From contig JAFGKO010000166.1 of NCBI GenBank assembly GCA_016928525.1, positions 1-59,215 of the forward strand: a stretch of DNA of 59,215 bases, read 5' to 3'. The notes beneath the pieces are model-generated. The model was not told the DNA's origin and did no database searches. It was given only the letters and a program-made list of their open reading frames with translations. Below are positions 25,115 through 33,323 of the stretch, piece after piece (the first letter of the stretch is position 1; each line of letters starts with the position of its first letter). Both the position numbers and the translations under genes were made by a program. Origin of the DNA: Anaerolineales bacterium (GTDB lineage Bacteria > Chloroflexota > Anaerolineae > Anaerolineales > Villigracilaceae).

Positions 25115-26299
25115 ATGGAGCCTTCTGTGTCAGGTCAAACAATACTTATTGTTGATACGGATACTGCCAGTCTGAAATACCTTGTTCGTATGCTTCAAGA
25201 ACAAGGTTATTCTGTCTTGGGTGCCGGCCTGGGTAAAGAAGGACTGATTATTGTCTGGCGTGACCGCCCTGATTTGATCATATTTGATCCGGTTTTAAAA
25301 GATATTTCCTCGGAAGAATTCGTACAGAAAATACGCCACGACCCACGCAGCGCCAACGTACCGATTCTGGCCTTCAGCAGTGACGCTAACCCGGAAAAGA
25401 AAAATGCTTGTTTACAAGCCGGTTGTAATCATTATGTTGCCAAGTCTGGTGAAGCCGTTGCTACTTTGCCTGATGTTATCTCTGGTCTGTTGGGGAAAAA
25501 ACAGGTAGACGCAAGAGGGAGACAGGAAGAAGTAAAAGAGGGCGGTTATTTGATTGTTTTCCTGAGCGCGAAAGGCGGTACAGGCACATCCTCTTTGTGC
25601 GCTAACTACGCAATGACGCTACACAACAACAAACCTGAAGCAGATGTGGTAGTGATGGACCTGGTGTTGCCAATTGGTTCTATCGCTCATATTGTCGGCT
25701 ACGATGGCGATGTAGACCTGGTTTCTGTTTCAGAGATGCCGCTTGCCGAAACAACGGGAGAATATTTCCATGAACATCTGCCAGAAATGGAGCAGTGGGG
25801 ATTTCAGTTATTGCCCGGTGCGAATGACCCTGAACGCGCCAATAACCTTCAGGTAAACCGCATCCCAGAAATACTCAAGGCGCTTCGAACGGCCTACGAT
25901 TATATAGTGATCGACTTAGGACGTTCCTTGTCTCGAATAGGCTTGCCGATTATCCAACAGGCAGACCTTTTGGTGCTTACGGTGAGTACAGATCAGAGTA
26001 CCATTACCCTCACCAAGGAGGTCTGGGATTATCTGCAGACAAAGGGTATAGAATCTAAGAAGGTATTTGCTATATTGAATCGTGCTGTTGGCCTGGAAGG
26101 ATTGACCAAGGCGGAAGCTGAGGAGATCATTGGCCTGCCAATTCAGACTGTTATCCCGTATATGGGGAGTAATTTTGCCCTGGCAAACAACTTGAATCAA
26201 CCCATTATTACAAAGTATCCTGAGGACACTACGGCAATCGTTCTCAAGGATACAGCCAACAATATGATCAATCTCGCAAACAAATTGCGAAGCAGATAG
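25115..26299 (+). CDS. cpaE: CpaE-like protein: receiver domain plus MinD/ParA ATPase
   Basis: A 394-residue protein. Residues 1-125 form a receiver domain with Asp58 in LIIFDPVLKD; the acidic pocket reads VDTDT. Residues 145-394 form a MinD-like ATPase with the deviant Walker A AKGGTGTSS (Lys153), and YDYIVIDLGRSLS as Walker B. CpaE/TadZ proteins position Tad pilus machinery at the cell pole. The ATG at 25115 is used because the TTG two codons earlier lies in the regulator's stop. It belongs with the CpaF gene two genes downstream. Confidence 0.9.
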   Translation: MEPSVSGQTILIVDTDTASLKYLVRMLQEQGYSVLGAGLGKEGLIIVWRDRPDLIIFDPVLKDISSEEFVQKIRHDPRSANVPILAFSSDANPEKKNACLQAGCNHYVAKSGEAVATLPDVISGLLGKKQVDARGRQEEVKEGGYLIVFLSAKGGTGTSSLCANYAMTLHNNKPEADVVVMDLVLPIGSIAHIVGYDGDVDLVSVSEMPLAETTGEYFHEHLPEMEQWGFQLLPGANDPERANNLQVNRIPEILKALRTAYDYIVIDLGRSLSRIGLPIIQQADLLVLTVSTDQSTITLTKEVWDYLQTKGIESKKVFAILNRAVGLEGLTKAEAEEIIGLPIQTVIPYMGSNFALANNLNQPIITKYPEDTTAIVLKDTANNMINLANKLRSR

Positions 26300-26352
26300 T
26301 TACTGACGCGATAAAGTTGTTGTTTACTATGAACGAATAAAGTGAGGATGAT

Positions 26353-26649
26353 ATGACTTTTGAATATGATGAGAAGGGAAAGGTTTTTACAGATGTTGTC
26401 CCAAAGGTGGCTATTCCCGCCGTAGTGCAGACGACCCAGCAGATGATTCGCGGGAATGTACACGTCCATCGTGATAAGAGATTGAAAGACGAATTGGATC
26501 GCGACGAACTTTTTCTGGCTATGACAGATGTAAGCATAATCGGGGCCGATGGTCAGGTGATTTACGAGTCCCGCTTTCTGGCTGTACGTCGCGCCCAAAT
26601 CGTCTGGGTAATGCCTGCCCATGACGCGCAGGAGGCTGGCGAACAATGA
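26353..26649 (+). CDS. small unknown protein between cpaE and cpaF
   Basis: A 98-residue acidic, soluble protein with no signal peptide or membrane helix. It alternates short beta strands (VPKVAIPAV, MIRGNVHVH, AMTDVSIIGADGQVIYES, RRAQIVWVMPA) around a charged central helix (RDKRLKDELDRDELF). I do not recognise the family. GTGAGGA precedes ATG, and its stop overlaps the cpaF start as ATGA, so it is translationally coupled to the motor ATPase. The position suggests an accessory or regulator of the secretion ATPase, which is inference only. Confidence 0.8.
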   Translation: MTFEYDEKGKVFTDVVPKVAIPAVVQTTQQMIRGNVHVHRDKRLKDELDRDELFLAMTDVSIIGADGQVIYESRFLAVRRAQIVWVMPAHDAQEAGEQ

Positions 26650-27974
26650 CAACCCTCGCTTCTGCTGGCGGTGCATCTCGCCTCACAGGCCAGGATATCA
26701 TCCGCCTCAAAAAATACCTGGTTGATAACATTTCGCGCGCAATCGAGGCGGAGGGAATTACTGCCGAGCAGCGTAGTGATTTCATCAAGGAAGGTATTGA
26801 GGAAGTGTATGCGCAAGCAAATCTCAAGCTGCCGCAAGATGTCCGCAATATGATATTTAAGGAAGTGTTGAATGATTTGCTCGGGTACGGACCGATCCAG
26901 CCGTTGTTAGATGATCCCGATGTCTCGGAAGTGATGGTAAACGGTCCAAAGAAAGTGTATGTTGAAAAGAAAGGGCAATTGACTAAAACAAGCGTTGCGT
27001 TTGATGATAATAACCATGTTTTGCAGGTCATTGACCGTATCATCCTCCCGCTTGGTCGTCGCATAGATCCAGATAGCCCCACCGTTGATGCCCGTTTGCC
27101 AGATGGTTCACGCGTCAACGCCGTTGTGCCTCCCGTTGCCATCGATGGGCCATCTATCACGATCCGTAAATTTAGCAAGGACAAGCTCGGTATTGGCGAC
27201 CTGATCAATTTTGGTTCCATGACTGAGAAAATGGGTGAATTTTTACGAGCTTGTGTCTTGGCGCATTTAAACGTCATAATATCTGGAGGAACCGGTTCGG
27301 GTAAGACTACCTTGTTGAACGTGCTTTCCAGCTTCATTCCGGAAGAGGAGCGCATTGTTACGATCGAGGATGCGGCGGAATTGCAACTTCAACAGGATCA
27401 TATCGTTCGGCTGGAAACTAAGTCCCCGAATCTGGACGGGAGAGGCGCTGTGAGCATCCGCGATTTGGTGCGCAATTCCTTGCGTATGCGCCCCGACCGT
27501 ATTGTAGTAGGCGAAGTGCGCGGAGGCGAAGCGCTTGACATGTTGCAGGCCATGAATACAGGCCACGACGGTTCTCTAACAACCCTGCACGCCAATACGC
27601 CGCGCGACGCGCTCTCGCGCTTGGAGACTTTGGTTCTGATGGCAGGCATGGATTTGCCCCTCAAAGTCGTCCGGCAGCAAATTGCTTCGGCAGTCGATTT
27701 GATCGTTCAGCAGACACGCCTCACGGATGGCTCCCGTAAAGTGACTTCGATCACTGAAGTAGCGGGGATGGAAGGCGATACCGTGGTGCTTACTGATGTT
27801 TTCAAGTTCGAGCAAACCGGTGTGACAACTGAAGGCAAGGTTTTGGGTGATCTCAAGCCAACCGGTATTCGCCCGATTTTCTCACCGCGTCTGGAGGCAG
27901 CCGGGTTCAAATTGGGTGCTGAGGTTTTCGGAGCCAATGTTGCTGAGATGTTGGGAAGAGGGCAACGACGCTGA
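26646..27974 (+). CDS. cpaF: CpaF/TadA secretion ATPase
   Basis: A 442-residue type II/IV secretion ATPase that powers Tad pilus assembly. The N-terminal domain contains [22 protein letters not shown] (near 75-96). Walker A is [13 protein letters not shown] with Lys220, the Asp box is [11 protein letters not shown], and Walker B lies in [29 protein letters not shown]. The length and motifs are complete. The genes for TadB/TadC, prepilin peptidase and pilin are not adjacent. It is the last gene of the cluster before the XRE regulator. Confidence 0.95.
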   Translation: MTTLASAGGASRLTGQDIIRLKKYLVDNISRAIEAEGITAEQRSDFIKEGIEEVYAQANLKLPQDVRNMIFKEVLNDLLGYGPIQPLLDDPDVSEVMVNGPKKVYVEKKGQLTKTSVAFDDNNHVLQVIDRIILPLGRRIDPDSPTVDARLPDGSRVNAVVPPVAIDGPSITIRKFSKDKLGIGDLINFGSMTEKMGEFLRACVLAHLNVIISGGTGSGKTTLLNVLSSFIPEEERIVTIEDAAELQLQQDHIVRLETKSPNLDGRGAVSIRDLVRNSLRMRPDRIVVGEVRGGEALDMLQAMNTGHDGSLTTLHANTPRDALSRLETLVLMAGMDLPLKVVRQQIASAVDLIVQQTRLTDGSRKVTSITEVAGMEGDTVVLTDVFKFEQTGVTTEGKVLGDLKPTGIRPIFSPRLEAAGFKLGAEVFGANVAEMLGRGQRR

Positions 27975-28051
27975 AGCAAGCGAAAATGGTTCTCTGCTAT
28001 AATCGTGAAAACCATTCTTTTGGACGCTCGCAAAGAGAATGTTGAGGAATT

Positions 28052-28729
28052 ATGGATATGCAAGCCCAGATCACTTTACGTGCAAAGAAACTAGGTATCT
28101 TAATCCGGGATGCACGGCTGGCTTCGCGCCGCAGCACCAAAGAATGCGCCGAAGCCATCTATGTGACCAATGGTGTTTTCAAAGCCTATGAGGAGGGACG
28201 GAAAGCACCCTCCCTGCCTGAATTGGAAACGCTGGTCTACTATCTTGAACTGCCCATTAATCATTTCTGGAGCAGCGAAGCGCTTTCTGATGACCCTGCA
28301 CGCATCAATGCGTTGGATCTGCCTCGCCTGACCGGACTGCGCCATCGCATGATCGGCGCACTTCTGCGCCAGGAACGCATGAATGCCAGCTTATCTATGA
28401 AATCTGTGGCTGAACAGACTGGCATTTCTTCTAGTCGCTTGAAACGGTATGAGTTGGGGGAACGTGCTATCCCATTACCTGAGCTGGAGGTCATTCTCAA
28501 GGTGTTGGGCGGGCGGATCGAGACATTTTTTGATCAGGGTGGGCCGGTCGGCCAATGGATGACACAACAAAAAGCGATCCAACAGTTTTTGGATATGCCG
28601 CTCGAACTCCAGACTTTTGTCTGTCAGCCGATCAACCGGCCGTATCTCGACCTGGCGCGTAAGCTCAGTGAAATGTCCACCGATAAGCTGCGTTCAGTCG
28701 CCGAGGACTTACTTGATATCACACTCTGA
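28052..28729 (+). CDS. XRE-family regulator with two helix-turn-helix domains
   Basis: A 225-residue cytosolic DNA-binding protein with tandem Cro/CI-type domains. The first (about 12-66) shows LGILIRDARLASRRSTKECAEA, and the second (about 103-157) shows LRQERMNASLSMKSVAEQTGISSSRLKRYE. The C-terminal 60 residues are not recognised. TATAAT at 27998-28003 gives a leader of about 45 bases. Two ATGs (28052, 28058) are possible. A TPR gene follows 17 bp downstream. The target operators are not evident. Confidence 0.88.
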   Translation: MDMQAQITLRAKKLGILIRDARLASRRSTKECAEAIYVTNGVFKAYEEGRKAPSLPELETLVYYLELPINHFWSSEALSDDPARINALDLPRLTGLRHRMIGALLRQERMNASLSMKSVAEQTGISSSRLKRYELGERAIPLPELEVILKVLGGRIETFFDQGGPVGQWMTQQKAIQQFLDMPLELQTFVCQPINRPYLDLARKLSEMSTDKLRSVAEDLLDITL

Positions 28730-28746
28730 GATTAAGAGCTACAACT

Positions 28747-29268
28747 ATGACTATTGAGCCACAACAGCTTGCTGAACAGGGAAAACAGGCATTTGCTGCC
28801 AAAAAATTTGAACAGGCTGCCACCACGTTCATGGAGGCCGCTGTGGCCTATGAAACGCTGGATGATTTGCTGAACGCAGCTGAGATGAAAAACAACCTGA
28901 GTGTGGCCCTGTTGCAAGCTGGCAAGGCAAAAGAAGCCTACGAAGCCGCCGCAGGCACGGAAGAAGTGTTTGCCCAGTCAGGGGATATAAAACGCCAGGC
29001 AATGGCCTTTGGTAACCAGGCGGCGGCCTTGGAAGCCCTTAAAAAGCTCGATGAGGCTCTAGAAGCTTACGAGCGTTCGGCGGCCCTGTTTGCTGAGGTG
29101 GGTGAGGGTGACCTGCGCTCGATGGTATTACAATCAGCGGCTGCTCTCAAGTTGAAACGCGGCAAGATGGTGGATTCAGCACTCTCGATGATCGGCTCGG
29201 TCGAATCGACTCAAAAACCCAATCTGTTGCAAAGATTCTTGAAATTTTTATTACGCATAAAACCATGA
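28747..29268 (+). CDS. tetratricopeptide-repeat protein
   Basis: A 173-residue helical protein with about three TPR units: AEQGKQAFAAKKFEQAATTFMEAA, ALLQAGKAKEAYEAAAG and QAAALEALKKLDEALEAYERSAALF. The C-terminal tail FLKFLLRIKP is hydrophobic and basic and could touch the membrane. TPR proteins are protein-interaction scaffolds; the partner is unknown. Its stop overlaps the acetyltransferase start as ATGA, so the two are coupled. No good ribosome-binding site precedes the ATG. Confidence 0.88.
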   Translation: MTIEPQQLAEQGKQAFAAKKFEQAATTFMEAAVAYETLDDLLNAAEMKNNLSVALLQAGKAKEAYEAAAGTEEVFAQSGDIKRQAMAFGNQAAALEALKKLDEALEAYERSAALFAEVGEGDLRSMVLQSAAALKLKRGKMVDSALSMIGSVESTQKPNLLQRFLKFLLRIKP

Positions 29269-30128
29269 TCGCGGTTAGCCTCCAGGTTCGTCCAGCAGTC
29301 CCACAGGATCAGCATCAGATTGCCAACTTGATGTTCTTTGAATCACAAGTGCATCGCCACTTGGACTGGCGTGCTCCGCTGGAATGGCTGGGCTTTCCCT
29401 GTTACTGGGTGGTAGAGGAGGCTGGACGAGTTCTGGCGGTATTGGCTTGTCCGCAAGATCCTCCTGGAGTGGCCTGGGTGCGCCTGTTTGCGTATTCGAA
29501 GCAGCTATCTTTGAATGAGGCTTGGGGTGCACTTTGGGGGGCTGCCCAAAGGGAAATCGAAAAGCAGGGTGGCGCAACCGTGGCTCTGATAGCCATGCAG
29601 CAATGGTTGAGCAATTTGCTTTCCAAAGATGATTTTACTCATACGCAAAACATTGTCATGCTGGAATGGAAGGGCACGGATGTTCCTGAAGCGCCAGTTC
29701 CAGAGGGTGTAGCTGTCCGCAATATGCAGCCTGATGATTTGCCCAAAGTGGCCGAGTTGGATGCAGCGGCCTTCAAGCCGCTCTGGAGGAATACGCTGGA
29801 TGCCTTGGAAAGAGCCCTACCACAGGCGACCTCTGCGATAGTCGCGGAAGATGCGCAGGGGTTGGTCGGGTACCAGATCAGTACCGCGAATCCGTTCGGG
29901 GCTCACCTCGCCAGGCTTGCGGTCCGGCCTGATGCGCAGAGACGAGGGGTAGGCTCCTCGATTGTCACCGATTTGATCTATCGCCTGAAAAACAAAGCGG
30001 TTGCTCGTCTGACTGTTAATACCCAGAGCGATAACCTCGCTTCACTGGCTTTGTACGATAAGATGGGGTTTGTTGTGACGGGCGAGAAATTCCCAGTATA
30101 TTGTTACCAGGTTTTGCCTTCTTGCTAA
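29265..30128 (+). CDS. GNAT-family acetyltransferase
   Basis: A 287-residue protein. The C-terminal half (about 138-283) is a clear GNAT domain, with LARLAVRPDAQRRGVGSSIV as the acetyl-CoA-binding motif A, and NTQSDNLASLALYDKMGFVVTG as motif B. The N-terminal half looks like a second, degenerate GNAT-like fold, so the protein may be a double-GNAT. The substrate is unknown. ATG overlaps the TPR gene stop. A V4R gene follows 10 bp downstream. Confidence 0.88.
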   Translation: MIAVSLQVRPAVPQDQHQIANLMFFESQVHRHLDWRAPLEWLGFPCYWVVEEAGRVLAVLACPQDPPGVAWVRLFAYSKQLSLNEAWGALWGAAQREIEKQGGATVALIAMQQWLSNLLSKDDFTHTQNIVMLEWKGTDVPEAPVPEGVAVRNMQPDDLPKVAELDAAAFKPLWRNTLDALERALPQATSAIVAEDAQGLVGYQISTANPFGAHLARLAVRPDAQRRGVGSSIVTDLIYRLKNKAVARLTVNTQSDNLASLALYDKMGFVVTGEKFPVYCYQVLPSC

Positions 30129-30138
30129 GGAGGTTGCC

Positions 30139-30756
30139 ATGGCAAGAGAAGATGCGGTCATTGTCAATGCATTGGTGCGGCAAGCGTTAATTTCTGCTCA
30201 GGAAGTAATGGGGGAAAATGGTCTCAACACAGTTTTGCGTACAAGTGGGCTGGAGCGATTCATTGGCAACTTCCCGCCGAATGATTTAAACCCTGCTATT
30301 CAGACTTCTGATTACGCTCGCTTGAACGAGGCCATCGAAGAGTTTTATGGGCGCGGCGGGCGTGGCATGTTGCGCCGTGTCGGCAAGGCCTCTTTCCAGT
30401 ACGCGGTCCGTGAACAGGCGGCTTTGCTCGGGATTGCAGGCGTGGCTTTGAAATTATTACCTACCAAACAACGCATTAAGTTTATTTTAAATGCGCTGGT
30501 GAATGCGCTGAAAAAATCCAACCCCCAGGTGGAAGCCTGGGTGGAAGAAGTTAATGATACTTATGCCTACTGTGATGCTTCCTGCGCTATCTGTCATGGC
30601 CGAACGAGTACGGAATCTATCTGTCATCTTTATATTGGTTCTATTGGTGAGGCAGTAAAGTGGGCAACTGGTCATGAGTTCGAGATTGTCGAGACTCATT
30701 GTACGGCAAAAGGCGATCCACATTGTCGCTTTGAAGTCCGAGAATTGCAGACATGA
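30139..30756 (+). CDS. V4R-domain protein with Cys cluster
   Basis: A 205-residue protein whose C-terminal part (about 130-203) matches the V4R domain of small-molecule-binding regulators. Cysteines at 145, 149, 152, 162, 188 and 196 include a CX3CX2C group (CDASCAIC) plus ETHCTAKGDPHCRFEV, so a metal or Fe-S site is plausible. The N-terminal half is helical with GRGGRGMLRRVG. A perfect AAGGAGG precedes the ATG. It overlaps the next V4R gene by ATGA. No output domain is present, so it may act through a partner. Confidence 0.85.
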   Translation: MAREDAVIVNALVRQALISAQEVMGENGLNTVLRTSGLERFIGNFPPNDLNPAIQTSDYARLNEAIEEFYGRGGRGMLRRVGKASFQYAVREQAALLGIAGVALKLLPTKQRIKFILNALVNALKKSNPQVEAWVEEVNDTYAYCDASCAICHGRTSTESICHLYIGSIGEAVKWATGHEFEIVETHCTAKGDPHCRFEVRELQT

Positions 30757-31358
30757 ACGAACGAACACTGTCCAGTCGTTTTTTGCACCAGTTTGTCGAG
30801 ACGATTGCCAGCGAGTTGGGACAGGAAACTCTGTCCACAGTTTTGGAGAAAGCCGGCTTTCCGCCTGATTGGTCAGATCCGGCGCATTGGGGAAACTTGA
30901 GCGCTACAACTGCAACTGAAGCTTATGCCGGTTTGCAAAAAGCCGTACGTACGTACTATGGTCGCGGAGCGCGCGGTATCTTGATGCGAGTGGGGAGCAA
31001 TCTTTGGCCTCGCTTGCTGGAAGATGCTCCCCTGGCTTTGAAAGCGCAATCCAAACTTTTACATGGACTGCCCGTGACTGCGCGCCGTAAAACAACCCTG
31101 GAGTTGTTGTCCAGTTTGCTGGGTAATCACCGAGGCGACGTTTCGGTTCATACGCTGGACCTGGACTTGCTCCTGGTCGATCGTGCCAGCCCTGGTACCG
31201 TAGGACAAAGCGAGACAGAACGAATATGTTTCGTGACCCTGGGGCTGTTGCGGGAATGTTTATTTTGGGCGACAGGTCAGGAGCACGACATCAACGAGAC
31301 TTCCTGCTATGCAAATGGCGAGGAAGTATGCGAATTCAAAATCTCTATCGGAGGGTAG
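30753..31358 (+). CDS. second V4R-like protein lacking the CX3CX2C group
   Basis: A 201-residue paralogue of the preceding protein. Shared blocks are YYGRGARGILMRVG, ECLFWATGQEHDINETSCYANGEEVCEFKI and overall length. Cys159, Cys185 and Cys193 align with the V4R positions of the first protein, but the CX3CX2C motif is missing (LDLDLLLVDRA occupies that region). The pair may form a heterodimer in which only one subunit holds a cofactor, which is inference. The start overlaps the upstream stop. The lipase gene begins five bases after its stop. Confidence 0.83.
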   Translation: MNERTLSSRFLHQFVETIASELGQETLSTVLEKAGFPPDWSDPAHWGNLSATTATEAYAGLQKAVRTYYGRGARGILMRVGSNLWPRLLEDAPLALKAQSKLLHGLPVTARRKTTLELLSSLLGNHRGDVSVHTLDLDLLLVDRASPGTVGQSETERICFVTLGLLRECLFWATGQEHDINETSCYANGEEVCEFKISIGG

Positions 31359-31363
31359 TTGGG

Positions 31364-32203
31364 ATGAAAACGAGGGATTGGGGTTGGGAAAGTAGAGATG
31401 GACTGAAAATGTACGCCCAAAGTTGGGAACCAGAGGAATTTCCTAAGGCAGTTGTGTGCCTTGTGCACGGCTTGGGAGAACATTCCGGTCGTTACGCTCA
31501 TGTAGGTAAGGCTTTTGTAGATGCCGGTTTTGCCTTGATCAGCTTTGATCTGCGAGGACATGGAAAATCAAGTGGCCCACGTGGGCATATTTCATCCTTT
31601 GATGTTTTTATGGATGATATCGAGGTTTTTCAGAAGCAAGTGGATAACCATTTTGGGAATCTTCCCCAATTTTTATACGGACATAGTCTAGGGGGGATTC
31701 TGGTGCTCAACTATGTTTTAAGGCGCAAACCTGGTTTCAAAGGCGTGATTTCCACAGGAGCCGGACTGCGCACATCACTTGAAGAGCAGACGTCTAAGGT
31801 CATGATGGCTCGGGTATTAGGTACACTAATGCCTGGTGTTGCCATCCCCAGCGGATTAGATCCAACAACAATTAGCCGCAGCACAGAAGTAGTTGATGCT
31901 TACGTCAACGATCCGCTGGTGCACGACAAGATGACGCTTGGATTTGGAAAGATCATGCTATCTGTGCTTCCCTGGACATTCGAGCATGCACATGAGTTTT
32001 CATTGCCATTGTTGATCATGCACGGAAAGGATGATAAATTAGGGTATCCAAGAGGTAGTGAAGAATTTGCCAGCCATGTAAAGCAAAATTGCACCCTCAA
32101 GTTGTGGGATGGCCTGTTTCACGAAATTCACAACGAGCCGGAGCAGGAGGAAGTCTTTGCTTTCATGATTAATTGGATGAACACCCAGCTTAAAAAGAAA
32201 TAG
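31364..32203 (+). CDS. alpha/beta hydrolase, monoacylglycerol-lipase-like
   Basis: A 279-residue serine hydrolase. The nucleophile elbow YGHSLGG has Ser108, the oxyanion motif is LVHGLGEHSGRY, and FDLRGHGKSSGPRGH is the conserved loop of lysophospholipases and monoacylglycerol lipases. The acid lies in HGKDDKLGYP and the His in LFHEIHNEP. It probably releases fatty acids from lysolipids or monoacylglycerol. It lacks a signal peptide. ATG 31364 has GGAGG upstream. It ends WMNTQLKKK, and a degraded copy of this tail recurs at 33204. Confidence 0.9.
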   Translation: MKTRDWGWESRDGLKMYAQSWEPEEFPKAVVCLVHGLGEHSGRYAHVGKAFVDAGFALISFDLRGHGKSSGPRGHISSFDVFMDDIEVFQKQVDNHFGNLPQFLYGHSLGGILVLNYVLRRKPGFKGVISTGAGLRTSLEEQTSKVMMARVLGTLMPGVAIPSGLDPTTISRSTEVVDAYVNDPLVHDKMTLGFGKIMLSVLPWTFEHAHEFSLPLLIMHGKDDKLGYPRGSEEFASHVKQNCTLKLWDGLFHEIHNEPEQEEVFAFMINWMNTQLKKK

Positions 32204-32288
32204 GATTTTATCCGCTTTACCAAACAAACCTCCTTCGGTGTGGCGCAGTTCCCTTTCTATGCCGGAGTTACGCAGTTGAATTGGAGAG

Positions 32289-32335
32289 GCCGAAAATAGG
32301 GGATGCGAGCGTTGCGCGCACCCCCTATTTTCGGC
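32289..32335. repeat. hairpin between lipase and DsbA-like gene
   Basis: GCCGAAAATAGGGG (32289-32302) pairs perfectly with CCCCTATTTTCGGC (32322-32335), with a shorter internal TGCG/CGCA pairing in the loop. The upper strand is followed by ACCTTTTCGC, a weak U-tract, so it could terminate the lipase transcript. A related CCGAAAATAAGGGG occurs unpaired near 43690. Confidence 0.65.
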
Positions 32336-32392
32336 ACCTTTTCGCAAACTGCGTAGGTCCTACTATAATCAAAATTGTTGAGGAGATGATAG

Positions 32393-33115
32393 ATGAGTCC
32401 TGAAAAGATGATGAGTAAGCGCCAGACAATACGCGCCAAGCGTCAGCGTCAGGCGCGCATGCAACGCTTAGGCATGATCGGTATTATTGTCCTAGGGGCA
32501 TTGTTGGTTGCGGCTGCATTGATTTTTCCTAACTTCCGTACAAACACGGAGTTCACCTCTCGGCCCAATGCCAACGATAATGTCATGGGTGACCCTGAAG
32601 CCCCGATTACAATCACGGAATATTCGGATTACAGATGTAGCCATTGTGGTTCGTTTGTCTTTGAGACCGAACCTTTGCTGATTGAAGACTATATCGAAAC
32701 TGGATTCGTAAAATTTGTATATCGTTCTATGGGCGGTTGGATTAGTGAGCAATCCCTGCTTGCCGCTGAAGCCACTTACTGTGCGGGTGAAGAGAACAAA
32801 TTTTGGGAATATCATGACATCCTCTTTGCCAATCAGGGGGCCAGTTTGGATATGACAAATTTTATGGCCTGGGCTGGCCTCATCGGGCTTGACGAGGATG
32901 CTTTTCGTGAGTGTATGGATGAGAGACGCTATCAAGCCCGTGCCGACCAGGATGCCCAAGATGGGAATGCGCTCGGCGTACAAGGTACACCGACGTTCTT
33001 TCTCACCTACAGCGTAGGTGGTGTAGAGCAGACACGTGTTATTGAGGGTGCCCAGCCCTTTGAAGCTTTCCAACGAGAAATTGATGCCGCCCTGGCTGAA
33101 ATGGGAACCCAGTAG
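32393..33115 (+). CDS. membrane-anchored DsbA-like thiol oxidoreductase, copy 1
   Basis: A 240-residue protein with a basic N-terminus, one membrane helix (about 27-46: LGMIGIIVLGALLVAAALIF) and an extracytoplasmic DsbA/thioredoxin_4 domain. The active site is SDYRCSHCGSF (Cys82, Cys85), and the cis-Pro loop is VQGTPTFFLTY. It would oxidise or isomerise disulfides outside the membrane. TATAAT (32364-32369) and GAGGAG precede the ATG. A close tandem copy follows. The CXXC dipeptide here (SH) differs from the second copy (PF). Confidence 0.92.
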   Translation: MSPEKMMSKRQTIRAKRQRQARMQRLGMIGIIVLGALLVAAALIFPNFRTNTEFTSRPNANDNVMGDPEAPITITEYSDYRCSHCGSFVFETEPLLIEDYIETGFVKFVYRSMGGWISEQSLLAAEATYCAGEENKFWEYHDILFANQGASLDMTNFMAWAGLIGLDEDAFRECMDERRYQARADQDAQDGNALGVQGTPTFFLTYSVGGVEQTRVIEGAQPFEAFQREIDAALAEMGTQ

Positions 33116-33140
33116 CCGTCGTAAGTATTCGGTAACAGAT

Positions 33141-33173
33141 AAGAGGATATGGCTTGCCAGGCCATATCCTCTT
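33141..33173 (+). terminator. terminator-like hairpin after DsbA-like copy 1
   Basis: AAGAGGATATGGC (33141-33153) pairs perfectly with GCCATATCCTCTT (33161-33173) around TTGCCAG. The T-tract is short (only TT, then ATGTTTG). It corresponds to the hairpin after copy 2, which has TTTTT. Confidence 0.75.
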
Positions 33174-33203
33174 ATGTTTGTATCCCGCCAAATACAAATT
33201 CCT

Positions 33204-33243
33204 GATTAGTGGATGAACTCCCAGCTTAAAAAGAGATAAGATT
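33204..33243 (+). pseudogene. duplicated 3' tail of the lipase gene
   Basis: The sequence from GATTA through TGGATGAACTCCCAGC to GATAAGATTT repeats the last 30 bases of the lipase gene and its downstream bases at 32167-32208, with few substitutions. It encodes WMNSQLKRDK in place of WMNTQLKKK-stop, so the stop has been lost. It marks the left edge of the tandem duplication that produced the second DsbA-like gene, at an offset of 1036 bp. Confidence 0.8.
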
Positions 33244-33323
33244 TCATGCCCTATACTGGACAAATATCCCTCAACATGGCAAAATTCCTTTTCTGTATTC
33301 GAAATTGATTGAGGAGACGAAAG

